28,162 bases of DNA from JBAPRR01 sp049281195 (lineage in GTDB: Bacteria; Actinomycetota; Acidimicrobiia; Acidimicrobiales; CAVXTF01). The stretch covers positions 1 to 28,162 of the forward strand of contig JBAPRR010000356.1 of NCBI GenBank assembly GCA_049281195.1. The letters are read 5' to 3'. Every line of letters starts with the position of its first letter. Within the stretch, counting starts at the first letter, position 1. Under the pieces are notes generated by a model. That model made no database searches and was not told the origin of the DNA. It was given only the letters and a program-made list of their open reading frames with translations. Below are positions 7,726-14,905 of the stretch, one piece after another. The translations under genes were made by a program, and so were the position numbers.

Positions 7726-8781
7726 CTACCTCCAGTTGCTCTTGTAGCCGGTCACGAGCTCCTTGCCCCGAACTCTCCACTTCGGTTCATCATCGAGCGT
7801 GTGCTGCGTGATGCGTCGCAGTCCTCTGATCGCGCCTCCGTAAAGACCACTCGCAAGTGTCGAAACCCGTGCCCCGGGCGGTTCGTCCATGAACGGCATG
7901 AACTTGTCCGGAAATCCCGGCATGGTGCACCCGATGCAGATACCACCCACGTTCGGACACCCTCCGACACCGTTGATCCACCCGCGCTTGGGGACATTGC
8001 ACTTGACCACAGGTCCCCAGCAGCCGAGCTTCACGATGCACTTGGGTGACCCGTATTCCTCGGCGAAATCACCCTGCTCGTAATAACCTGCGCGATCGCA
8101 ACCCTCGTGAACGGTGGCGCCGAACAACCATTGCGGACGCAGCGAATCGTCCAACGGGATCATCGGAGCCTGTCCGGTCGCCTGGTATAGAAGGTAAAGG
8201 ATCGTCTCGGACAGGTTGTCTGGGTGTGTGGGGCACCCGGGAACGCAGACGATCGGGATGCCGGCCTTGGATTTCCAGCCCCAACCCAGATAGTCGGGTA
8301 CGCCCATTGCTCCCGTGGGGTTGCCCGCCATGGCGTGGATCCCGCCGTAGCAAGCGCAGGTTCCGGCTGCCAGAACTACGAGGGCCTTTGGTGCTAGCCG
8401 GTCCAGCCATTCGCTCGTAGTCATCGGCTGGTCGGTTTCCGGGTTATTGCCAAATCCACACCAGTAGCCCTCGCGCTTGATCGACTCGTTGGGTATTGAT
8501 CCTTCGACGACCAACACGAACGGCTCGAGCTCTCCACGATCAGCCTTGAAGAACCACTCGATGAAGTCATCGGCCCCTCCAACGGGGCCGCATTCAAAAT
8601 CAATCAGCGGCCAGTGCACCGCTATCTTGGGCAATCCTGGGAGAGCGCCGAGAGCGATCTCCTCGATGCTCGGCTGTGTGGCGCTCGTCAGCGCGACGGA
8701 GTCCCCGTCGCAGCTGAGACCCGCATTTATCCAAAGGACATGGACGACGGTTTCGTCCGGCGGCGCTTCAGTCGCAGTCAC
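7726..8781 (-). CDS. hhyS: [NiFe]-hydrogenase small subunit with Asp-ligated proximal cluster, group 1h
   Basis: The electron-transfer subunit, 351 residues, carrying three Fe-S clusters. The proximal cluster ligands appear to be Cys24, Asp27 (C-D-G-D-S instead of the usual CxxC), Cys142 (GTCA) and Cys183 (PGCP). Distal ligands follow in HEGCDRAGYY and PKCIVKLGC; medial ligands lie in VVKCNVPKRG and GGCPNVGGICIGC. Three Cys plus one Asp at the proximal cluster is established for actinobacterial-type hydrogenases and associated with their oxygen tolerance. No Tat signal peptide and no C-terminal membrane anchor are present, so membrane contact must come from partners. The GTG at 8781 is chosen because AGGAGGAG lies 5-6 bases upstream. 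It is the first gene of the operon and faces the divergent PadR-YceI regulator. Confidence 0.97.
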   Translation of the reverse strand: MTATEAPPDETVVHVLWINAGLSCDGDSVALTSATQPSIEEIALGALPGLPKIAVHWPLIDFECGPVGGADDFIEWFFKADRGELEPFVLVVEGSIPNESIKREGYWCGFGNNPETDQPMTTSEWLDRLAPKALVVLAAGTCACYGGIHAMAGNPTGAMGVPDYLGWGWKSKAGIPIVCVPGCPTHPDNLSETILYLLYQATGQAPMIPLDDSLRPQWLFGATVHEGCDRAGYYEQGDFAEEYGSPKCIVKLGCWGPVVKCNVPKRGWINGVGGCPNVGGICIGCTMPGFPDKFMPFMDEPPGARVSTLASGLYGGAIRGLRRITQHTLDDEPKWRVRGKELVTGYKSNWR

Positions 8782-9061
8782 TGCCGCTCCTCCTGTCTCG
8801 GGCTCTCGGCTGAGCTCCGTCTCCGGGCGTCAGGGCGTGAGCGCTCCGACGCCGGTGTGATACCCGAGCACAGATGACGTGCCCGGAGTTCGTACGCATA
8901 GGGCTACTCCCGTTCGGTTGATTCGTAAATAAGTGTCTTTTGCATCATCGATCGTTCGCCCGCGCACGAACACTCCTTGGAAACAGGAATCTTCAAACGC
9001 CACTCTGACCGGCGCGTTGACTGGCGCGTCGTCGCGGGGTATGAAAACACCGAGGTTTGTT
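8782..9061. promoter_or_regulatory. Divergent intergenic region between hydrogenase operon and PadR-YceI gene
   Basis: These 280 bases must hold the promoters for the hydrogenase operon (minus) and the PadR-YceI regulator (plus). No convincing -35/-10 pair stands out on either strand. Visible elements are a short inverted repeat GTTCG-N8-CGAAC near 8950-8967, the A/T-rich stretch CGTAAATAAGTG near 8932-8943, and a TGTGA...GCACA pair around 8855-8872 that resembles a CRP-type site but has a spacer one base too long. The likely ribosome binding sites are AGGAGGAG for hhyS and GAGG six bases before the ATG at 9062. Any of these repeats could be a PadR operator, but none has the clear symmetry of the one at 19082. 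Confidence 0.55.
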
Positions 9062-10204
9062 ATGGATCGCTCGGCTGCGGCGTCCGAAAGCCGGACGTCA
9101 CGTTTCGAACTCGCCCCGCCGAGACGGTTCATCCTGCCTGCGATACTTCTGTTGCTGTCGGAGAATCCGGGCTACGGCTATGGCCTGGTGCCTTTATTGA
9201 AGGAATTCCGCTTCGGTCACGTAGACCGGCCTGCGATCTATAGGGCTCTGGCGCAGCTCGAAAGCGACGGTCTCGTTCAAGCCTCTTCTCAAAGTCCGAC
9301 GGCCGGCCAAGCGCGTCGCGTCTACCGCGTCACTCCTCTGGGCGAGCGGGTGCTTCGCATGTGGATGGGGGTGATCAAAGAGGAATACGACTACTTGGGC
9401 CAAGTGTTGCGGCGCTACCAGGCGACGGGTACCGCTGATGCGGTTCTGGCAGAGGTAGAGGGAGGTTGGGCCACAGCATTGGGATTCGGCTGGTCGCCGG
9501 TCTCCTCCTCTTCATCGGGATCGAGAGTGTTTGATCTTGTGGACTTCAGCCGTGGTGGCAAGTTCGATGGAAGCGATACGAGCAGCGCTCGGGGGGGTCC
9601 GACGAAGGACGCAGCTCACGACGACTTGCCCAACGCAAAAGACGTCGAGGATCCCAAAGATGCGGTTCCGCGCCGGTTCGAACTGCTCCCGGAACGTTCA
9701 GTGGTCCTGATCGAGGTCCGCTCCACGGTCGGTCCCTTGAGCTTCGGGGTGACCGGGGTGACCGGATGGGTTGAAGCGGTGATCGCAGGGGGCATATTGC
9801 GAACCGAGGTCCCACCCACAGCGAGATTGGAGATAGATGTGGCCGGCCTCAAATCGGGCAACGATCTCTACGACGCTGAGCTCCAAAGGCGTATAGATGC
9901 GCGCAGGTACCCGAGCGCCACCGTCGAGCTACGTGAGTGCGAGGCCAGCGGGGCAAGCCTGAGATACGGGTTGACCGGCGATCTCACTTTTCATGGTGTG
10001 ACACGGCCTGCCCAGGGGACGGTCCACGTTGAGGCGATGTCCGACGAACGTCTCGTAATAACAGGGGAGCAGGTATTCGACATCCGTGATTTCGCTATAC
10101 CGTCCCCCACCGTCCTCATGCTGCGCATTTATCCTGACGTACGGGTCCGCCTGCACGCGGAGACAGAGTCCCAGCAACCGATGATGAAAGGCAGAAAGAA
10201 ATGA
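9062..10204 (+). CDS. PadR-YceI fusion: winged-helix regulator with C-terminal lipocalin-like domain
   Basis: A 380-residue fusion. Residues about 17-122 form a PadR winged helix: LLLLSENPGYGYGLVPLLKE, then RPAIYRALAQLESDGLVQ and RRVYRVTPLGERVL, followed by a short helical dimer segment. Residues about 143-203 are a Ser/Gly/Asp-rich linker. Residues about 205-369 are a complete YceI domain with SGNDLYDAELQRRIDARRYP, GDLTFHGVTRP and FDIRDFAIPSPTVLMLRIYP. YceI proteins bind hydrophobic lipids, so this looks like a one-component sensor for such a ligand. The ATG at 9062 has GAGG six bases upstream; in-frame starts further up (8933, 9041) extend into low-quality sequence. The gene diverges from the hydrogenase operon, which encodes a paralogous YceI protein. 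Regulation of that operon is inference. Its stop overlaps the next start by 4 bases. Confidence 0.88.
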   Translation: MDRSAAASESRTSRFELAPPRRFILPAILLLLSENPGYGYGLVPLLKEFRFGHVDRPAIYRALAQLESDGLVQASSQSPTAGQARRVYRVTPLGERVLRMWMGVIKEEYDYLGQVLRRYQATGTADAVLAEVEGGWATALGFGWSPVSSSSSGSRVFDLVDFSRGGKFDGSDTSSARGGPTKDAAHDDLPNAKDVEDPKDAVPRRFELLPERSVVLIEVRSTVGPLSFGVTGVTGWVEAVIAGGILRTEVPPTARLEIDVAGLKSGNDLYDAELQRRIDARRYPSATVELRECEASGASLRYGLTGDLTFHGVTRPAQGTVHVEAMSDERLVITGEQVFDIRDFAIPSPTVLMLRIYPDVRVRLHAETESQQPMMKGRKK

Positions 10205-10452
10205 AGTTTTTGGCTGCCCTTGCTGCCGGATACCTGATCGGTGTCAGGACTGGAGGCAAGGACCTCGATGAGCTTGGCCGATCGGTCAAAGCCCTTGTCG
10301 GAACCGACGAATTCGGGGGAGTCGTAGAGGCGGTGAGGCACCAGGCCGGAACCACGCTTCGGGAGATCGCAGAGATCCTCGATGGAGATCGTGCGATTCC
10401 CGACTCCGGGGACCTCGTCAGCAAGGTCAGGCAGCTCGTCGGCCACTCATGA
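10201..10452 (+). CDS. Small 83-residue protein with GYxxGxRxG motif, partner of PadR-YceI
   Basis: A small protein of unknown function. Residues 1-15 are hydrophobic (MKFLAALAAGYLIGVRTGG), followed by an amphipathic, mostly helical region ending in a short basic tail. The GY-x-x-G-x-R-x-G motif and size match the 77-residue protein at 670-903 in the hydrogenase operon, so both are probably one family. The ATG overlaps the stop of the PadR-YceI gene by 4 bases (ATGA), so the two should be made together. The N-terminal segment is short for a transmembrane helix but could insert into or lie on the membrane. It ends 23 bases before the convergent PAS gene. Confidence 0.8.
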   Translation: MKFLAALAAGYLIGVRTGGKDLDELGRSVKALVGTDEFGGVVEAVRHQAGTTLREIAEILDGDRAIPDSGDLVSKVRQLVGHS

Positions 10453-10475
10453 TCCCGGTTCGGTGACTTTGCAAC

Positions 10476-11249
10476 TTATGCCGGCTGCGACGGTCCGGAG
10501 AGGTCCTTCCCGATTCCTCTGAGTCCGACAGGGGCCCCCGCAGAACCGAGGGTCGGATGTGCTCGGACCTCGAGCAAACGGACCTCCCCGTCCGGTCTCA
10601 CGACCCGGTACCCGATCTCGAAGGTGAGGCGCGATTCGATCGAGGATCGCATCGCCGCAAGTACTCTCGAGCGGTCATCGGGGTGGATCGCCTCCATGTG
10701 TGATTCGAGAGTCCCGTCGAACCGCGTCGGATCGAGTCCGTGGATTCGATGGAACTCTGCGCTCCATTGGACCGCCCCGGTACGTAGATCCCAAAGCCAG
10801 CTGCCGACGTGCGCCAACGCTTCACCTTCTTCGAGACGGGATTCGACCTCGGCCAAGGCAGCTTGAGCCAGTCTCTGCTCGGTCACATCCCTCGCGATCA
10901 CGACGACCGATCGGACGCACTTGGCAGTGTCGAAAAGAGGGGTGAGCGACAGCCAGATGGGGATCGGCATCCCATCAGAACGCAGGACTTCTGTTTCGAA
11001 ATGAAGGAGCTTCTCGCCGGAGAGAGCTCGATCGACGATGCCTTGGACCTGGTCGTGCAGGTGCATCGGAAAGAGGCAGTCGAAATCGTTGTCAAGCACC
11101 TCTTCGATGCCGTAACCGAACATGCGCTCCGCCATCGGAGTCCAGCTGACGATGGACCCGCCGGGTCCCAGGCAGAAGATGGCGTCGTCAGAAGTCTCGA
11201 TGACAGCTGTGAGGATTTCATCAGCGTCTGGGTGAATTTCGGTCGTCAT
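10476..11249 (-). CDS. Tandem PAS-domain protein without output domain
   Basis: A 257-residue cytoplasmic sensor-type protein. PAS domain 1 spans about residues 10-125 (AVIETSDDAIFCLGPGGSIVSW, ending VVIARDVTEQR). A short helical linker (AQAALAEVESRLEEGEALAH) leads to PAS domain 2, about 145-252 (VGSWLWDLRTGAVQWS, then IHPDDRSRVLAAM, ending GIGKDLSG), of the PAS_3 type. No kinase, GGDEF, EAL or DNA-binding domain follows, so it must act through a partner or be a remnant of a longer sensor. No haem or flavin ligand can be named by eye. The ATG has AAAGGGG about 5 bases upstream. It is transcribed on its own, convergent with the PadR-YceI pair and divergent from the ECF sigma gene, so a link to the latter is conceivable but unproven. 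Confidence 0.9.
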   Translation of the reverse strand: MTTEIHPDADEILTAVIETSDDAIFCLGPGGSIVSWTPMAERMFGYGIEEVLDNDFDCLFPMHLHDQVQGIVDRALSGEKLLHFETEVLRSDGMPIPIWLSLTPLFDTAKCVRSVVVIARDVTEQRLAQAALAEVESRLEEGEALAHVGSWLWDLRTGAVQWSAEFHRIHGLDPTRFDGTLESHMEAIHPDDRSRVLAAMRSSIESRLTFEIGYRVVRPDGEVRLLEVRAHPTLGSAGAPVGLRGIGKDLSGPSQPA

Positions 11250-11393
11250 CTGTCCCCTTTTGGTACCCGGGGCATCTCAAAGTATGACAATTCTCCTATT
11301 TTCGGCTGGGAAGGCGTGCTCACGCGGGAAAATCGCCGGTAGGAAGAGAGCGATTGTCACATCGGCGTCGTCGGTGGTGCTTAGAAGGTGATG

Positions 11394-11939
11394 ATGGCCG
11401 GAGCTGACGCCGCTAGGAGCACAGGGTCTGAGCGACAAGATCGCCCCGCGGAGACCTTCGAGGAGTTCTTCAAATCCAACTACCACGCGGTAGTCGGTAT
11501 CGCCCACGCAGTGCTCGGAGACATTCATTCGGCCCAGGACGTCGCTCAGGATGTCTTCATAGCCGCGGAGCGACGATTTGGCGATGCCGAAAACTCGGCT
11601 CACGCGGCGGCCTGGGTGAGGGTCGCGGCCGCGCACTCGGCGCTCAACGCTGCCCGAGGCCAGCGGCGGAGGCGGTTGCGGCACATCCGAGCTACCAACC
11701 CTGCCGCCCCCATGGATCCCGAAGAGATCGCGCTCGACCGGGTCTCACAACAACAGGTGCGAAGAGCGCTCGGCCGCCTCCCCAAACGGAACGCCACGGT
11801 GCTCGTCCTCAGACACAGCGGCCTGAGTTACACGGAGATCGCCGAATTGATGAACGTGAAGGTCGGCCAGGTCGGCACGATGTTGCGCCGGGCAGAAGCC
11901 GCGCTACGTAAGGAGATCGAAGATGTACCACCTACCTGA
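11394..11939 (+). CDS. ECF-type RNA polymerase sigma factor
   Basis: A 181-residue sigma-70 family protein of the extracytoplasmic-function class. Region 2 is at about residues 22-60 (FEEFFKSNYHAVVGIAHAVLG, then AQDVAQDVFIAAERRF). Region 4 is at about 120-173 (RRALGRLPKRNATVLVLRHSGLSYTEIAELMNVKVGQVGTMLRRA split over its helix-turn-helix). Three in-frame starts follow each other (GTG 11388, ATG 11391, ATG 11394); the last is best placed behind AGAAGG. The gene overlaps the next by 17 bases; that gene encodes a zinc-motif membrane protein, so this is a classical sigma/anti-sigma pair. The downstream ABC exporter genes are probable members of its regulon. Confidence 0.93.
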   Translation: MAGADAARSTGSERQDRPAETFEEFFKSNYHAVVGIAHAVLGDIHSAQDVAQDVFIAAERRFGDAENSAHAAAWVRVAAAHSALNAARGQRRRRLRHIRATNPAAPMDPEEIALDRVSQQQVRRALGRLPKRNATVLVLRHSGLSYTEIAELMNVKVGQVGTMLRRAEAALRKEIEDVPPT

Positions 11940-13053
11940 CGCGAATCTGCGCAGGCTCATAGACGAGCCACTCGCCGTCGCCGACGCGAACACCAACCAC
12001 GTCTCGCGCTGTAACCGCTGCCTCGGGAAGCACCAACAGATGAGAAGCGACGCGGCATACGCGAAAACGTTGATGTCCCGTCCCCATCCCGTCCCCGATG
12101 TCGATGCCGCATGGGGCGCGTACATGGCCGCACGCGAAGTGCCCCGCACCCTTCATGTTGATGTCCAAACACCGCGTCGCCGCACGATTTCGATCCCAAT
12201 GCCATCAGTTCGAACATTCGTCGCTGGGGCAGTGGTAGTGACAGCGGCCACACTCGCTTCGACCCTCGGGGCTGTCCTTTCTCCTTCTTCTCCTGTCCCG
12301 CAGCAGGCGACCGCTCAAGCGAGCGGATTCAACTCGATCGATGATCTCGTTGACATAAGTGGCGGTGGCACGGGAACCTTGGGAGGGTTCGACACCCCGT
12401 CTGGAAGTCTGCGCTTGCCGTTCGGTCTGCTCACATGGGCATCGGTAGCCAATGCGTCACGGGCCTCTTCGCTTGCGGCCGCCGAGGCCTCGACGGGGAT
12501 AAACGTTCGTACTCCCACGAACCTTCCGGCCGGCGTCGCGGGCATCTCGAAAGTCTTCGTTCAGCCCAAGGTGACGGCGACCATCGACTTCGACTCCAGG
12601 GCCGGCTCCCTCTCGGGCACCTCGCTGAATGTCACAGCAGGACCTGCGATCCTTGTCGAGTACGGCGGCAACATCAGCGGCCTCGGACTCCCCCCGTTGG
12701 GGATGTTCACGATGGTCAGGCCTACCGTTTCGTCCGGTTCGTCGATCCCCTCCGATACTTCCACCACTGCGCAACTCGAGGCATACGTGCTGTCGGCACA
12801 CGGTGTGCCGTCGGGATTGCAACAGGAGATCCGGCTCCTTGGTGATGTGAGCACGGTCCTGCCTGTGGAGACATCGGAGGGGTCGGGAGCCAATGTGACG
12901 CAGGTCGACATCGACGGAGCGGCAGGGATCCTCGTGTCTGCCCCGTCGATCGGAGCATCGGGTGCGATCTGGCAGAACAACGGAGTCTTGAATGCTGCTT
13001 TCGGTCTACTCGACGGAAAGGACCTGTTGAATGTCGCTCAACAAGTCGGCTGA
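11923..13053 (+). CDS. Membrane-anchored anti-sigma-like protein with large external domain
   Basis: A 376-residue protein. The cytoplasmic N-terminal part contains His26-x3-Cys30-x2-Cys33, the signature of zinc-type anti-sigma domains, though the surrounding domain is short. One membrane helix lies at about residues 95-118 (FVAGAVVVTAATLASTLGAVL). The remaining 250 residues are predicted outside the membrane, rich in Ser, Gly, Thr and Val, with no family I recognise. They may sense an envelope signal. The ATG at 11923 lies inside the sigma gene behind AAGGAG. The end overlaps the following ABC ATPase gene by 23 bases, so sigma, anti-sigma and exporter form one operon. The anti-sigma assignment is strong from motif plus context, but binding to the sigma factor is not shown by sequence. 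Confidence 0.8.
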   Translation: MYHLPDANLRRLIDEPLAVADANTNHVSRCNRCLGKHQQMRSDAAYAKTLMSRPHPVPDVDAAWGAYMAAREVPRTLHVDVQTPRRRTISIPMPSVRTFVAGAVVVTAATLASTLGAVLSPSSPVPQQATAQASGFNSIDDLVDISGGGTGTLGGFDTPSGSLRLPFGLLTWASVANASRASSLAAAEASTGINVRTPTNLPAGVAGISKVFVQPKVTATIDFDSRAGSLSGTSLNVTAGPAILVEYGGNISGLGLPPLGMFTMVRPTVSSGSSIPSDTSTTAQLEAYVLSAHGVPSGLQQEIRLLGDVSTVLPVETSEGSGANVTQVDIDGAAGILVSAPSIGASGAIWQNNGVLNAAFGLLDGKDLLNVAQQVG

Positions 13054-14059
13054 GCAGATGGCTCCCTCCGATCCGACTGGCGTTGTCGCTTCTGCTATCC
13101 GCCCTCGCGGGCTGGTCTTGACAGACAACTCGGGAGGCAACGGAGGTGCGCAGCCAGTTTCGCCCGCGATACACACTGACAACCTGAGGAAGCAGTATCG
13201 CAATACGGTCGCGCTCGAAGGCCTCTCCATGACCGTCAATCGTGGAGAGGTCTTCGGCTTTCTCGGCCCGAACGGTGCGGGCAAGACCACGGCCGTCAAG
13301 CTGTTACTCGGCCTTGTGCATGCCACCAGCGGGGAAGCCATGGTGCTCGGCGCTCCGGCAGGCGATGTCGAGACGCGGGCGCGCATCGGTTACCTGCCCG
13401 AGCTATTCCGGTTCCAGGCGTGGTTGACAGCGAAAGAAGTCCTACTTCTCCACTGCCGGTTGGCGAAGCTTCCCAGCCAACAATGGGCTTACTTGGTAAG
13501 CGAGGCTCTCGCGGCAGTCGGTCTTGTGGAGCGCCAGAACGACAAGGTGGGTGGTTTCTCAAAGGGGATGCAACAGCGCCTGGGACTGGGCGTCGCGCTG
13601 CTTGGAGAACCTCAGCTCGTCGTACTCGACGAACCCACGAGCGCGCTCGATCCTGTAGGTCGTCATGACGTCAGGCAGATAATCCGCGTCCTGCGATCAC
13701 GCGGCACGACCGTATTCCTCAACACTCACCTCCTCGAGGAGGTAGAGCATGTATGTGATCGGGTAGCTGTTATCGACAAGGGCCAGACGATCGCGATGGG
13801 AACCATCGCCGAGTTGGTCGGCAAGGAGTCGAGCGTTCGGCTCCAGGTCACGGGATTGGACGGATCGTGGTGGAGGTCCTTCGAGAGCTTCGGGACCTGG
13901 AACAGCGACGAAGGGTGGCTAATCGTGAGTGGAATCGAAGCGAGCCGGGTTCCTGATCTGATCAATGCCGTGGTGGCGCTGGGGGGCCGGATCGGTGCAG
14001 TGATCCCCGAGCACAAGAGTCTGGAGGACCGCTTCCTCGAGCTTCTGAGGCAGGCATGA
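13031..14059 (+). CDS. ABC transporter ATP-binding protein (ABC-2 exporter type)
   Basis: A 342-residue ATPase. A non-conserved leader of about 48 residues comes before the ABC domain. Walker A is GPNGAGKTT (about residue 79), the signature is FSKGMQQRLGLGVAL, Walker B is LVVLDEPTSALDP, and the switch His is in NTHLLEEVEHVCDRV. The C-terminal 90 residues resemble the accessory region of CcmA/DrrA/NatA-type exporters. The ATG at 13031 overlaps the anti-sigma gene by 23 bases; a later start within the leader cannot be excluded. Its stop overlaps the permease start by 4 bases (ATGA). Substrate unknown; export of an envelope-stress compound would fit the sigma factor operon. Confidence 0.94.
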   Translation: MSLNKSAEQMAPSDPTGVVASAIRPRGLVLTDNSGGNGGAQPVSPAIHTDNLRKQYRNTVALEGLSMTVNRGEVFGFLGPNGAGKTTAVKLLLGLVHATSGEAMVLGAPAGDVETRARIGYLPELFRFQAWLTAKEVLLLHCRLAKLPSQQWAYLVSEALAAVGLVERQNDKVGGFSKGMQQRLGLGVALLGEPQLVVLDEPTSALDPVGRHDVRQIIRVLRSRGTTVFLNTHLLEEVEHVCDRVAVIDKGQTIAMGTIAELVGKESSVRLQVTGLDGSWWRSFESFGTWNSDEGWLIVSGIEASRVPDLINAVVALGGRIGAVIPEHKSLEDRFLELLRQA

Positions 14060-14904
14060 AACCGGCATTGGTAATCGCACGGCTGACGCTTCGAGAGGCG
14101 GCACGTAGGAAGCTCGTCGCGGTATTCCTGGTCCTTACGATCGCGATGGTCGGCCTGAGCGCATGGGGCTTCTACCACCTGGCCCATACGAACAGCATCA
14201 CGTCCGGAGAGGTCCAGATCGCGATGCCTCAAGCTCTGATCCTCTTCATGTTCATGTTCAGCTTCGTGGTTGCACTGAGCGCTTCTGCAATCGCTTCACC
14301 GGCGGTATCTGCAGAAGTCGAGTCAGGTGTGTTGCTGACCGTTGCGACGCGCCCCATCAGACGAAGCGAGATCCTGATCGGGAAATGGTTCGGTCTCGCC
14401 GCGCTGGTGGCGGGCTACTCGGTCTTTGTCTCAGTTCTCGAGATCCTCGTCGTGAAGGCGGTGAGCGGCTTTCTTCCACCGAACCCGATGGCGGTTGCCG
14501 CCTACCTCTTCGCGGAAGGTGCGGTCCTCTTGACTCTGGTCCTTACTATCAGTACCCGACTTTCCACGCTAGCTACCGGCGTCTTAGGGGTGGCGCTCTT
14601 CGGAGCCGGCTGGCTCTCCGGTGTTGTCGGTGCCCTCGGGACGAGCCTGAACATCTCGACCTTGCGGACCGTCGGCAATGTTTCACGCTACCTACTGCCC
14701 ACGGACGGCCTATGGCACGGGGCGATCTACTACCTCGAACCGTCAGGTTTGATCGCGAGGCACTTCGAAGGCGACACAGGTGGTGCGGGGAACCCCTTCT
14801 TCGCCCTGTCTGCTCCTTCGTGGGATTACCTGCTCTACGCGGCCATCTGGGCCCTGGTTATCTTCGGGATCGGTATTACGAGTTTCCAGAAACGGGAACT
14901 CTGA
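14056..14904 (+). CDS. ABC-2 type transporter permease
   Basis: A 282-residue integral membrane protein with about six helices. Clear ones are VAVFLVLTIAMVGLSAWGFY (residue 16 on), ALILFMFMFSFVVALSASAI, FGLAALVAGYSVFVSVLEIL, AVAAYLFAEGAVLLTLVLTI, STLATGVLGVALFGAGWLSG and LLYAAIWALVIFGIGITSF. The motif SAEVESGVLLTVATRPIRRSE after helix 2 is typical of NosY/ABC-2 permeases. The start overlaps the ATPase stop. The stop lies one base from the stop of the convergent DUF347 gene, leaving no space for a separate terminator. Confidence 0.92.
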   Translation: MKPALVIARLTLREAARRKLVAVFLVLTIAMVGLSAWGFYHLAHTNSITSGEVQIAMPQALILFMFMFSFVVALSASAIASPAVSAEVESGVLLTVATRPIRRSEILIGKWFGLAALVAGYSVFVSVLEILVVKAVSGFLPPNPMAVAAYLFAEGAVLLTLVLTISTRLSTLATGVLGVALFGAGWLSGVVGALGTSLNISTLRTVGNVSRYLLPTDGLWHGAIYYLEPSGLIARHFEGDTGGAGNPFFALSAPSWDYLLYAAIWALVIFGIGITSFQKREL

Positions 14905-14905
14905 G

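Noticed and set aside
8855..8872. CRP-like site TGTGA...GCACA
   Set aside because: The spacer is one base too long for the classical symmetric site, and one short match in 280 bases is not significant.
8830..9132. Minus-strand ORF of up to 100 residues upstream of hhyS, partly protein-like
   Set aside because: No ribosome binding site, many rare codons (CGA, TTA, ATA) compared with neighbours, and it overlaps the 5' end of the PadR-YceI gene; the region is better explained as the divergent promoter.
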